From assembly GCA_030159235.1 (NCBI GenBank), contig BSBG01000003.1:434001-498000 (forward strand): a DNA stretch of 64,000 nt. Direction: 5' to 3'. The notes beneath the pieces are model-generated. The model searched no databases. It saw only the letters and a program-made list of their open reading frames with translations, and had not been told where the DNA came from. A program made the position numbers and the translations under genes. Shown here one piece after another: positions 18,777-26,740 of the stretch; positions within the stretch are counted from its first letter, which is position 1, and every line of letters begins with the position of its first letter. Origin of the DNA: Bacillus safensis (GTDB taxonomy: Bacteria > Bacillota > Bacilli > Bacillales > Bacillaceae).

Positions 18777-19787
18777 TTAAAATGATGTTTGTAGAATTTC
18801 TTCTGCTGTTTTCATGAATGATTCAATTTCTGAAACAGATGGCATAGCCTCTGAAGAGCTGTGCTTAGAGATGACAATGGAAGCAGACGCACTTCCAAAA
18901 CGCATCGCTTCTTGTAATGTCATATCATTTAATAACCCATAGATTAGTGCTGAAGCATAGGAATCTCCAGCTCCGAATGTTTTGAGTACTTTCGTTTTAA
19001 AAATGCCGCTTTGATGAAAGAGACCGTCTTGAGTATAAGCAATTGATCCTGAACCACCGTGTTTAATAATGACAATTTTTGCGTGATGATCGAACCATTT
19101 CTTAGATGTTTTAGCGTCATTAGATGGTCCGTCGGATGTCAATTTTTCCATCATATCGAACTCTTCTCTTGTACCGATGAGTAAATCGGATTTCTCTGCT
19201 GCTAGATTGTAGTAAATCGCCGTTTCTGCTTCTGAATGCCACGTATACGGTCGATAATCTAAATCAAAGATGACGTTGACTTGATGTTTCCTAGCATAAT
19301 CAAGGGCGACGAAAACGGCTTCTCTTGATGGACTTTTTGCAAGGGCTGTTCCTGAAATGAGTAAAGATTTAGCATTTTTAATGTAATTTTCCGAAACATC
19401 GCTTACTTCTAATTTAAGATCGGCCACGTTGTCACGGTACATTAAAATACTACAGTCTTCAGGACTTATAATTTCTGTGAAGGCAAGACCTGTCATAGCT
19501 CCGGTCTGGTCAATCGATATTCCCTCTGTATCAACATGATTTTGTTCAAGGTATTTTGTAGCAAAGCGCCCCATTTGATCATTGGCTACTTTTCCAATGA
19601 ACCCTGTGTTCATACCAAGCCTTGACAGACCAATCGCAATATTTGCAGGAGAGCCGCCTACATATTTTGTGAATGTGAGGGTCTCTTCCATTGGACGATC
19701 AATTTCATTTGCATTTAAATCAATACACAATCTTCCAAGCGCAATGACATCTAATTTTCTATCTTTTTTAAAAGTCAAATATGACAT
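18777..19787 (-). CDS. iolC: 5-dehydro-2-deoxygluconokinase
   Basis: IolC phosphorylates 2-deoxy-5-keto-D-gluconate (DKG). The 336-residue PfkB-family kinase has GGSPANIAIGLSRLGMNTGF near residue 40 and the catalytic Asp signature TFGAGDSYASALIYG near 275. The ATG at 19787 is used: it comes 2 bases after the iolB stop, with AGGGAG in the iolB end, while farther upstream ATGs have no ribosome site. Coupled translation with iolB is likely. Confidence 0.93.
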   Translation of the reverse strand: MSYLTFKKDRKLDVIALGRLCIDLNANEIDRPMEETLTFTKYVGGSPANIAIGLSRLGMNTGFIGKVANDQMGRFATKYLEQNHVDTEGISIDQTGAMTGLAFTEIISPEDCSILMYRDNVADLKLEVSDVSENYIKNAKSLLISGTALAKSPSREAVFVALDYARKHQVNVIFDLDYRPYTWHSEAETAIYYNLAAEKSDLLIGTREEFDMMEKLTSDGPSNDAKTSKKWFDHHAKIVIIKHGGSGSIAYTQDGLFHQSGIFKTKVLKTFGAGDSYASALIYGLLNDMTLQEAMRFGSASASIVISKHSSSEAMPSVSEIESFMKTAEEILQTSF

Positions 19788-19789
19788 GG

Positions 19790-20617
19790 TCATTTCTCCC
19801 TGCTTTCCGATAATTTGTGCTCCATTACCCATTCATGCTCTTTGCTGTTTTGAAATTTCCAAGTGCGGACTGGTCCAGCCATTACGTTTAAATAATAACT
19901 TTCATAACCAGGAGGCGCAGCAACAGGATGATAACCTTTTGGTACAAGAACGGCTTCTCCATTTTGAACAGACATTATCTCATTTAAAGATAAATCATCT
20001 GTATACACTCTTTGCAGAATAAATCCATGGTTTGGATTGACTTTATGATAATATGTTTCTTCTAAATAAGATTCATCAGGTAAATTGTTTTCGTCGTGTT
20101 TATGAGGCGGGTAACTGGACCAGTTTCCCTCAGGTGTAAACACTTCCACTACTAGTAAGTGATCCGCAGAAGCTTGTTCTGGTAAAATATTATGAACCTG
20201 TCTAGAGATGTTATCTGCTCCCCTCTGTTCAACACCAACTTGAGCTGGAGTAATCAGGCGAGCTGGATAAGTTCCTTTACCAGGTGAAGAACAGATCGCA
20301 ATTTCAACATCAGTAAGAGCTTCAATCGTGAATTGATCATCATTCGGCACATAAATGGAATAAGGTGGTGTTTTTTCAAATACATCCATCCTTTGGCCAA
20401 CATGCTCCCATTTTTCTAATTTGGTTGAAATGTGTAGTTTTCCAGATAAAATCACAATACACACTTCTTGATCACTGGTTTGCTTTTGAAGCGTTTCCCC
20501 TTGCAATAGCTTATATACTTCAAAACCAATGTATTTCCATCCAGCTGATTGCGGGGTGATACTTAGTACCTTTCCATCTGAATCACGTTTATACGGTGGA
20601 ACAATCAATTCAGGCAT
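19790..20617 (-). CDS. iolB: 5-deoxy-glucuronate isomerase
   Basis: IolB converts 5-deoxy-D-glucuronate to 2-deoxy-5-keto-D-gluconate. The 275-residue bicupin matches the family in length (271 in B. subtilis). It has the metal-binding cupin stretch WSSYPPHKHDENNLPDESYLE near residue 165, with two His and a Glu, and PKGYHPVAAPPGYESYYLN near 235. It is followed directly by iolC. Confidence 0.93.
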   Translation of the reverse strand: MPELIVPPYKRDSDGKVLSITPQSAGWKYIGFEVYKLLQGETLQKQTSDQEVCIVILSGKLHISTKLEKWEHVGQRMDVFEKTPPYSIYVPNDDQFTIEALTDVEIAICSSPGKGTYPARLITPAQVGVEQRGADNISRQVHNILPEQASADHLLVVEVFTPEGNWSSYPPHKHDENNLPDESYLEETYYHKVNPNHGFILQRVYTDDLSLNEIMSVQNGEAVLVPKGYHPVAAPPGYESYYLNVMAGPVRTWKFQNSKEHEWVMEHKLSESREK

Positions 20618-20644
20618 CTATTTTCCTCACCTTTCTGATTTTAT

Positions 20645-22570
20645 TTAATATTTTCTTGCTTTTTCTAATTGTTTTTCTTTCAATTGATAGGCTTTTTTGA
20701 CTGAATCCTGCTGTGTTACTTCTGAAATTCCTACATGCCACCAAGAACCATAGCCATCTGTCATGGTTTTCGGTAAAACTTTTACATCAATTAATGTGCT
20801 AACCGTTTGTTTTTTTGCATCTTCAATGGCAGCCTTGAGTTGATCCAAAGTATGTACTTCATACGTTTTTGCTCCATACCCAGCGGCAGACTGAGCAAAA
20901 TTGATTCTCAAGATCTCCCCATCTAATTGCCCTGTTTGATGATTACGTGCTCGAAATTCAGTAGCAAAACTATTAATTCCATGATCCATTTGTAAATTGT
21001 TAATACAACCAAATCCAGAGTTATCAAAAAGGATAATGTTCATTTTCAAGCCTTCTTGAATACTTGTCACCAATTCACTATGTAGCATTAAATAGCTACC
21101 ATCTCCACTCAGGGCATATACTTCTTTCGTCGGTTCAGCTATTTTCACGCCCAGTGCAGAAGCAATTTCATATCCCATACATGAATAACCATATTCTAAA
21201 TGATACGTATTTCTTTCTTTAGCCACCCACATTCTCTGTAAATCACCTGGAAGACTACCTGCTGCACAAGTAATAATGGAATCATCCGCTATCCATTCAT
21301 TGATATGTCCAAGTACAGTCGTTTGAGGTAATTCGGTATTCAGACAATGTCTATATTCATCTATCTGCTGTTGATCAAAATGTCCTTTTATTTCCGGTAC
21401 GAAGTCTTTGCCTGTAAACTGGATGTCCTTTAAGCGAGCAAGTTCTTGATTCCATTCTTTTTTAGCCTGCTCGATCTCATCTGTATATGTGGAACGGTAT
21501 CCATCTAATGCTGTCATGAGTGCCTCTAATCCAGATTTTGCATCAGCAATCACTTTTGTGGCTTCTAATTTGGAAGCGTGAAATTCTGATAAGTTGATTG
21601 TTAGAACATCTGTTTCAGGGTAGAACAATTTAGACGAAGTTGTAAAATCCGTGAAGCGTGTGCCCACACCTATGATGAGATCAGCATTTTGGGCTATATC
21701 ATTTGCCGCTTTATTTCCTGTAACACCAATCCCTCCAATGTTTAATGGATGGGTACTTTCAATCCCACTTTTCCCTGCCTGTGTTTCACTAAATGGAATA
21801 TGGAAAGTTTCTGCAAACTGACGAAAGGTGTCGGCTGCTTCTGAGTAACGCACACCTCCCCCTAAAATAAGAAGGGGTTTTTCTTTTGATCGAATAAGAG
21901 ATGCGGCGGCCTCTATACTTCTATTCGATGGCTTCTGACGGTCAATATAATGTACACGTTCTTTAAAGAAATGAAGTGGATAATCCCATGCTTCTCCTTG
22001 GACATCTTGAGGAAGACAAATGGTGACGGCTCCTGTATCTGATTGATCAGTTAAAACTCGCATGGCACTAATCATAGCTGACATTAACTGTTCGGGCCTT
22101 GAAATGCGATCCCAATATTTACTAACTGAGCGAAAAGCATCGTTTGTGGAAAGCGTTAAATCATGAGTTTGTTCAATCTGCTGCAAGACTGGATCTGGTT
22201 GTCTAGTGGCAAAAACATCTCCAGTCAGGAGAAGAAGTGGAATTTGATTAGCTGTTGCTGTAGCAGCAGCAGTGACCATATTAGCTGAACCAGGACCTAC
22301 CGAGGAAGAGCACGCGATAATTTGCCGGCGATTGCTCTGTTTTGCAAACGCCGTAGCAGCATGTGCCATTCCTTGTTCATTTCTTCCTTGATACACTTTT
22401 AGATTACCAGGATCCTCCTGTAATGCTTGACCAATCCCTACTACATTTCCATGTCCGAATATCGTGAAAACGCCTTGAACAAAAGGTGTTTTTTCTCCGT
22501 CAAATTCAATAAATTGTGCATTTAGAAATTTGACTAATGCTTGACTCATCGTTAATCTGATCGATTTCAT
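20645..22570 (-). CDS. iolD: 3D-(3,5/4)-trihydroxycyclohexane-1,2-dione hydrolase
   Basis: IolD opens the cyclitol ring of 3D-trihydroxycyclohexane-1,2-dione to 5-deoxy-D-glucuronate, using thiamine diphosphate. The 641-residue protein (637 in B. subtilis) has the N-terminal [14 protein letters not shown] and AAFAKQ segments, the catalytic Glu region near 60, and the C-terminal ThDP motif [16 protein letters not shown] with the magnesium-binding NSGFGCINN about 30 residues on. Its presence commits the cluster to a cyclitol route rather than an ordinary sugar route. AAGGAG precedes ATG 22570. Confidence 0.95.
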   Translation of the reverse strand: MKSIRLTMSQALVKFLNAQFIEFDGEKTPFVQGVFTIFGHGNVVGIGQALQEDPGNLKVYQGRNEQGMAHAATAFAKQSNRRQIIACSSSVGPGSANMVTAAATATANQIPLLLLTGDVFATRQPDPVLQQIEQTHDLTLSTNDAFRSVSKYWDRISRPEQLMSAMISAMRVLTDQSDTGAVTICLPQDVQGEAWDYPLHFFKERVHYIDRQKPSNRSIEAAASLIRSKEKPLLILGGGVRYSEAADTFRQFAETFHIPFSETQAGKSGIESTHPLNIGGIGVTGNKAANDIAQNADLIIGVGTRFTDFTTSSKLFYPETDVLTINLSEFHASKLEATKVIADAKSGLEALMTALDGYRSTYTDEIEQAKKEWNQELARLKDIQFTGKDFVPEIKGHFDQQQIDEYRHCLNTELPQTTVLGHINEWIADDSIITCAAGSLPGDLQRMWVAKERNTYHLEYGYSCMGYEIASALGVKIAEPTKEVYALSGDGSYLMLHSELVTSIQEGLKMNIILFDNSGFGCINNLQMDHGINSFATEFRARNHQTGQLDGEILRINFAQSAAGYGAKTYEVHTLDQLKAAIEDAKKQTVSTLIDVKVLPKTMTDGYGSWWHVGISEVTQQDSVKKAYQLKEKQLEKARKY

Positions 22571-22621
22571 ACATTTCCACTCCTTAATGTGTCATTTTAG
22601 TTCACAAGATCATGTTTTCAT

Positions 22622-23377
22622 CTAATCCGTCACAATTAATTTCACGTTGTTTGTTTTCATCCATGTTTGATAATTTTCACTTAATTGTTTATCGGTGATC
22701 ACATAATTGACAGCATCTAATTTGCAATATGTCACCATCGCTTGTTTATCAAATTTTGTATGATCGACTAAAAGAAAAACGTCTCCCCCTTTTTTGACAA
22801 CGATTTCTTTCATGCTGCTTTCAACTGGAGAAGAGTTTGTCACACCATTTGTGATGGAAACACCAGTTGATGCCATGAATACTTGATCAAAATTGTATTG
22901 GTCTATTACCCTAGAGATGGAATGGTCAGAAAAGGATTTCGTTTTTCTTTCTAAAAAACCACCTGTCGAAAGTATCGTTAAATTATGGAATGGCATTGCT
23001 TGGGAGATAAAGTCCACATTATTAGTGACAATCGTAAGCGTTTTTTGGTGGATGTAATGGATCATTTCCAGTGTAGTTGTCCCTGAGTCTATAAAAATAG
23101 TATCTCCATCTTTCACCATACTGGCTGCCACTTTAGCAATCGACTGTTTTGCTGTTTGGTTTTTGATTTGTCTATCATCAAAAGATTCTAAGCGAGCGAG
23201 TTTAAAAGCAACACCTCCATAAACTTTATGAAAATGACCTTGTTCGACTAATTTTTGTACATCTCTTCGAATGGTATTTTTCGATACTTCAAACGTGGTC
23301 ATTAAGTCATCAAGAGACACGCATTGATGTTCAATGACATATTGTTTTATTCTTTCAAGCCTTTTGTTTTTTAGCAT
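22622..23377 (-). CDS. iolR: DeoR-family repressor IolR
   Basis: The 251-residue product has the same length as B. subtilis IolR. It has an N-terminal DeoR helix-turn-helix (SLDDLMTTFEVSKNTIRRDV) and a C-terminal sugar-phosphate sensor domain (DGDTIFIDSGTTTLEMI, VDHTKFDKQ). IolR is released from DNA by 2-deoxy-5-keto-gluconate-6-phosphate, the IolC product. The ATG at 23377 is chosen for its AAGGAAGAG site. Here it sits inside the operon between iolJ and iolD, so it would be autoregulated; in B. subtilis it is divergent. Confidence 0.85.
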   Translation of the reverse strand: MLKNKRLERIKQYVIEHQCVSLDDLMTTFEVSKNTIRRDVQKLVEQGHFHKVYGGVAFKLARLESFDDRQIKNQTAKQSIAKVAASMVKDGDTIFIDSGTTTLEMIHYIHQKTLTIVTNNVDFISQAMPFHNLTILSTGGFLERKTKSFSDHSISRVIDQYNFDQVFMASTGVSITNGVTNSSPVESSMKEIVVKKGGDVFLLVDHTKFDKQAMVTYCKLDAVNYVITDKQLSENYQTWMKTNNVKLIVTD

Positions 23378-23402
23378 GATTCTCTTCCTTTTTAACACTA
23401 GA

Positions 23403-24287
23403 TTAACGTTGTATTTGACTGTGTACTCTCTGCTGAGAGCCAAACTCCCTTATTTTTTCTTTTACAACGCTCTTAATCGCTTGCTGGCCTGGCGTTAAGA
23501 GCGTTTGTGGATCATAAGTCTCCTTATTTTTCATGAATATGTCACGAGTAACAGCCGACCATGCTTGTGTACATTCTGTATTCACATTTATTTTTGCATG
23601 ACCAAGTGTAATGGCTTTTTGAATAAGTGGTACAGGAATGCCTGATCCCCCATGAAGTACGAGTGGAATCCTAACTTTTTTGGATATGTACTCCATTTCT
23701 TTAAAACCTAATTTTGGCTCCCCTTGATATGGTCCATGGACTGATCCAAGTGCTGCTGCCAAAGCGTCTACATTTGTTTCTTCAACCAATCGAATACACT
23801 CAATCGGATCTGCGTAGTTCACATTTCCAATCAGTCCATCTTCCATCCCGCCAACAGTACCGACTTCTGCCTCAACAGACACTCCTTTCGATTTGGCATA
23901 CTCTACAACTTTTTTTGTCATTTCTATATTTTTCTCAATAGGAAGCCGTGAACCATCAAACATGACTGAGCTAAAGCCTGCATCAATTGCAGCTTTACAC
24001 CTTTCAACACTCATTCCATGATCTAAATGAAGAGCAACCGGAACTGTGACCGCCATGTCTTCGACTAATCCTTTTACCATCCCTACAATTGTTCGAAACC
24101 CACCTAGAAATTCTATGAGTCTGTCAGACGCAGCTAAAATAATCGGTGATTCTTCTTCTTCAGCTGCCTGTAAGATGGCTTTTGCCCATTGAAGCCCATT
24201 GATGTTAAATTGGCCGACAGCATAGCCGGTATTTCTTGCCTCAAAGATCATCGTCTTCATTGGTATTAATTCGGAATGAATATACAT
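23403..24287 (-). CDS. iolJ: Class II aldolase for 2-deoxy-5-keto-gluconate-6-phosphate
   Basis: IolJ splits DKG-6-phosphate into DHAP and malonic semialdehyde. The 294-residue protein is a class II FBA-family barrel with zinc ligands in VPVALHLDHGMSVERCK near residue 82, SVEAEVGTVGGMEDGL near 135, ALGSVHGPYQGEPKL near 175 and VLHGGSGIP near 205. It carries the AVGQFNINGLQWAKAIL opening typical of IolJ. ATG 24287 has AAGGAG about 9 bases upstream. It is the first gene of the cluster. Confidence 0.9.
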   Translation of the reverse strand: MYIHSELIPMKTMIFEARNTGYAVGQFNINGLQWAKAILQAAEEEESPIILAASDRLIEFLGGFRTIVGMVKGLVEDMAVTVPVALHLDHGMSVERCKAAIDAGFSSVMFDGSRLPIEKNIEMTKKVVEYAKSKGVSVEAEVGTVGGMEDGLIGNVNYADPIECIRLVEETNVDALAAALGSVHGPYQGEPKLGFKEMEYISKKVRIPLVLHGGSGIPVPLIQKAITLGHAKINVNTECTQAWSAVTRDIFMKNKETYDPQTLLTPGQQAIKSVVKEKIREFGSQQRVHSQIQR

Positions 24288-24321
24288 TTTTCTTAATCTC
24301 CTTATCAATTTAAAATCAATT

Positions 24322-24330
24322 ATTGTAGCA
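24322..24330 (-). promoter_or_regulatory. Extended -10 promoter of the iol cluster
   Basis: On the minus strand TGCTACAAT (TGn plus TACAAT) lies about 35 bases before the iolJ start codon. The nearest TTGTCA is 23 bases upstream, too far for a normal -35, so the extended -10 probably carries recognition. Position fits a short leader. Confidence 0.45.
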
Positions 24331-24454
24331 TTATTGAGGTGAAGTGATGTTGACAAACAAAAAATGTGCAAACTTTCTAAAACCGCATATAGATTTTAAA
24401 ACTTACGAACATACAAATGGTTAACAATTGGTTGTTTAGTGTTTTTTGTGAGTA

Positions 24455-24465
24455 ACTTTTGGTTA
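24455..24465 (-). promoter_or_regulatory. Candidate IolR half-site
   Basis: On the minus strand TAACCAAAAGT matches the reported B. subtilis IolR element WRAYCAADARD at all positions. A second, less exact CCAAT-containing copy lies about 30 bases nearer iolJ. The site is about 130 bases upstream of the proposed -10. Confidence 0.4.
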
Positions 24466-24486
24466 ACTGTAGATACATCATAATGT

Positions 24487-24500
24487 TAAAAGCGCTTTCA
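24487..24500. promoter_or_regulatory. Candidate cre box upstream of the iol cluster
   Basis: TAAAAGCGCTTTCA reads as TGAAAGCGCTTTTA on the minus strand, 12 of 14 positions of the ideal palindrome TGAAAGCGCTTTCA. CcpA control of the iol operon is known in B. subtilis. It lies about 200 bases upstream of iolJ. Confidence 0.5.
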
Positions 24501-24585
24501 GTCAATCAATTATTAGAAAAAACAAAAAATATCAAGCTGAGTTTTTTTAAATCATCTTCTAATTCAAAGCCAACACCCAATAAAA

Positions 24586-24610
24586 AAGCTGCCGAGTTTA
24601 TCGACAGCTT
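24586..24610 (-). terminator. Orphan minus-strand terminator
   Basis: The arms AAGCTGCCGA and TCGACAGCTT (one mismatch pair) surround a 5-base loop; on the minus strand a TTTTTTATT run follows. No intact minus-strand gene ends here, so it may be left from a deleted gene. Confidence 0.55.
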
Positions 24611-24682
24611 TACTTTAATGGCCCAATTAAAACATCAATAGAATTAGGAATCATTCATTTTTAGAATCATTCTCTTCATAAT

Positions 24683-24808
24683 ATTCCCTGGAAAGTTCGC
24701 ATTGTTGTGAAGAAAGGTCGATATAAAACACGTGCATTGAAGGGTTTTTTAAAAACCGTCGCGGATATGTATTCTCGGGGATCGGAAATAGAAATAAATA
24801 AAAAATGA
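24683..24808 (+). pseudogene. LysR-family regulator, 3' remnant
   Basis: The frame IPWKVRIVVKKGRYKTRALKG, then FLKTVADMYS to a TGA at 24806-24808, matches the last 40 or so residues of the intact LysR gene at 49597-50487 (IPWKIGIVVKKNRYKTRALKA). DNA similarity runs through the stop into the 3' flank (AATAAAAAATG, CCTTCTTGTTT). Upstream of 24683 the similarity ends, so only the 3' tail remains. This suggests an ancestral paralog or a recombination event between the two sites. Confidence 0.8.
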
Positions 24809-24838
24809 ACCTTCTTGTTTTCTACCATGGAGAAACTG

Positions 24839-24867
24839 AAAAAAGCCTAATTCTCAAGGCTTTTTTT
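24839..24867. terminator. Bidirectional terminator between the two remnants
   Basis: AAAAAAGCC and GGCTTTTTT surround an 11-base spacer. It lies between the converging LysR and CitMHS remnants. Confidence 0.75.
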
Positions 24868-24881
24868 CTTTTTATATTCTG

Positions 24882-25193
24882 TTAGCTGGTCATGATAGCA
24901 CCTGTCAGCCATGCAATAGACATGAGAACTAAACATGTGAGTATGGACCATTTAAGGGTGAAACGTACGTATTCGGCAATATTCAGCTTGAGCATGCCTG
25001 TTAATAGAATAGTAGCGGGTACCAGTGGCAATAAGAAGTGGGCGGCTTGTGTCAAAACGACTGTTCGCACAATTTCTATTTCTTCAATTCCGTAAGCTTG
25101 AGCAGTACTTGCAAAGATTGGCACGACACCGAAATAAAAGGCATCATTGGACATAACAAATGTAAAGGGAATGCTGAGGATAAATTGTATCGT
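24882..25193 (-). pseudogene. CitMHS-family citrate/Me2+ transporter, 3' remnant
   Basis: The reading frame IQFILSIPFTFVMSNDAFYF followed by GVVPIFAST and LPLVPATILLTGML is the C-terminal quarter of CitM/CitH-type transporters, which take up citrate complexed to divalent metals. The family is about 430 residues long; only about 100 remain. Upstream of about 25193 the frame leaves the family. The ATG at 25154 can open a 90-codon frame, but a functional protein is unlikely. Confidence 0.8.
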
Positions 25194-25275
25194 GCATGGA
25201 CAGAGAATAGATGGTGTTTAAAAAGAAGTTTGATAATTCTGTTTATTTGTTTTGATTTTATTTTTTGAAAAAATA

Positions 25276-25325
25276 AGAAACTCCCTCGAATTACTGATGC
25301 CAGTAAGTAAATAGAGGGAGTTTCT
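25276..25325 (-). terminator. Terminator of the IclR gene
   Basis: The perfect 12-base arms AGAAACTCCCTC and GAGGGAGTTTCT have a 26-base loop; on the minus strand a TTATTTTTTC run follows. Confidence 0.8.
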
Positions 25326-25382
25326 ATAAAAAAGATATTCATATTATCATATTAAAAAATAATTCGTCATATTGCACATCCG

Positions 25383-26153
25383 TTAAGAGGGTGCAGCCTC
25401 TGTTTTTTCTAAATGACGTTCTATCTTCAGTGCTGCTTCTTTGGCAAGTTGAGCAAAGTACTCAACAGTGTCATCTTTTTTTCGATAAGTAGGGCAATGT
25501 ATAGAGAGACCCGCAAGAATGTGTCCTTCTTGAGACAAAATAGGCACAGCGACATTTAGCGCGCCTTCATTTACTTCTCCTTCTGTATAGGCAAACCCCT
25601 TAGTTTTTATTTGATCTAAATCTACTTTTAGTCTATCGATCTCTATCTCATATTTGGACGACAATCTTCGGATCATCAGTTCTTGCTGCTTATGGTCCAT
25701 GAACGCAAGTAATACCTTTCTAGATGCTCCATTATGAATAGGTTTGCTTAATCCGATAGGTCTTGAAAATTTAACATCATGGGGGCTTTCAATAGAAGCA
25801 ATACATACGCCCTCTTTCGTCAATGGATCCATGATATTTAAACTGACGGTTTCTTTCGTTTTTTGAGCAATATCTTCTATAAAGGGCATCGCAATTTCAC
25901 GAAGCTCTGGGATGGGATCTGCATAAATTCCTAATTTATAAGCATTTAACCCAAGTCTTATTTTTCCGGTTGATGTATTCTTGGTGAGATAGCCGCATTC
26001 CATTAAAGTATTTACTAAACGAAAAGTAACAGTAGTTGATATGCCCATTTTTTCTGTTATTTCTTTTACAGTCAATTCTTTATTTACTTTATGAAAAAGG
26101 TCTAGAATATGCAGACCTCTGCGTAAAGTTTGGGAAGTAGATTTATCAGTCAT
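25383..26153 (-). CDS. IclR-family transcriptional regulator
   Basis: This 256-residue protein has an N-terminal winged helix-turn-helix (LTVKEITEKMGISTTVTFRLVN, with TFRL where many members have VHRL) and a C-terminal IclR ligand domain (HNGASRKVLLAFM, GFAYTEGEVNEGALNVAVPI). KdgR and other IclR regulators control uronate, aromatic or glyoxylate catabolism. Its neighbour is the CitMHS remnant, so its former target may be lost; it also lies near the rhamnose genes. AAAGGAG precedes ATG 26153. Specific target unknown. Confidence 0.85.
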   Translation of the reverse strand: MTDKSTSQTLRRGLHILDLFHKVNKELTVKEITEKMGISTTVTFRLVNTLMECGYLTKNTSTGKIRLGLNAYKLGIYADPIPELREIAMPFIEDIAQKTKETVSLNIMDPLTKEGVCIASIESPHDVKFSRPIGLSKPIHNGASRKVLLAFMDHKQQELMIRRLSSKYEIEIDRLKVDLDQIKTKGFAYTEGEVNEGALNVAVPILSQEGHILAGLSIHCPTYRKKDDTVEYFAQLAKEAALKIERHLEKTEAAPS

Positions 26154-26366
26154 AAAAAAGCTCCTTTCCGTACCTTTCTGATAGCTTTATTCTAACTTTA
26201 GATTCTAAATCCCTCCAGTGAAAAATTGCCTTTCTTCATTCGACCATCTTTTCAAGTATGTATAAAGGGGAAAATCTCGCTAGGTCACTTTCTGCAAAAT
26301 TTCTATGCAATACCTTACTAAAAATATTCAAAATATCTCAGTAGTAGTGGTTCAGTCGTTCAGAAT

Positions 26367-26505
26367 GGATCTATGTTTACTTCCCTAAATAATAATGGAT
26401 CCACTTTTACTTCCTGTAAAGGGAACATAAAAGTGGATCCATTAAAAGATAAAGTACTCATTTAACTAGTGTTGACAACGCATATAAAGGATCTATGTTT
26501 ACTTC
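26367..26505. repeat. IS-end-like repeat cluster with 17-bp inverted repeat
   Basis: Three direct copies of GGATCTATGTTTACTTC or the variant GGATCCACTTTTACTTC start at 26367, 26397 and 26489. TAATGGATCCACTTTTA (26393-26409) and its perfect reverse complement (26428-26444) form a 17-bp inverted repeat with an 18-base loop. Clustered short repeats like these resemble the multi-repeat ends of IS21-type elements, but no transposase gene is present. The rest of the 26154-26740 gap holds one doubtful ORF and a terminator. Confidence 0.5.
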
Positions 26506-26586
26506 GTTGTACAACTTCCCCTCGATTCTTTTTAAATCTGTTACACAAACAAGTTCCATCAGTAAACTTCGTTCTATAAAAGCCAT
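26458..26586 (-). CDS. Doubtful 42-aa ORF within the repeat region
   Basis: The frame begins MAFIERSLLMELVCVTDLKR and ends in LVK. It overlaps one copy of the 17-base repeat. No convincing ribosome site precedes the ATG. It may be the end of a gene cut by a former mobile element. No family recognised. Confidence 0.2.
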   Translation of the reverse strand: MAFIERSLLMELVCVTDLKRIEGKLYNEVNIDPLYALSTLVK

Positions 26587-26679
26587 CTCATCTTTTTAGC
26601 TTAATTAAGGATGAAATTTCATGTGTTTTTGATAAAATCATCTCTATACAGTAACTAAGCCTTATTCAATACATATGGA

Positions 26680-26714
26680 AAAGGCACAATTCACATATTT
26701 TGAATTGTGCCTTT
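26680..26714 (-). terminator. Terminator of rhaD-aldA
   Basis: The perfect 14-base arms AAAGGCACAATTCA and TGAATTGTGCCTTT flank a 7-base loop. It lies 26 bases beyond the aldA stop on the minus strand. Confidence 0.8.
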
Positions 26715-26740
26715 AGTATATTGCAAGTTTTTCAGCTATA

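Noticed and set aside
24459-24641. A 60-codon plus-strand frame upstream of iolJ
   Set aside because: It covers a cre box, a candidate IolR site and a terminator stem, has no ribosome site, and shows no recognisable protein pattern.
25076-25342. An 88-codon minus-strand frame over the CitMHS remnant
   Set aside because: It is out of frame with the transporter homology and covers a terminator; composition is not protein-like.
26367-26505. CRISPR array
   Set aside because: Only three repeat copies with unequal spacing, one of them diverged, and no cas genes in the window.
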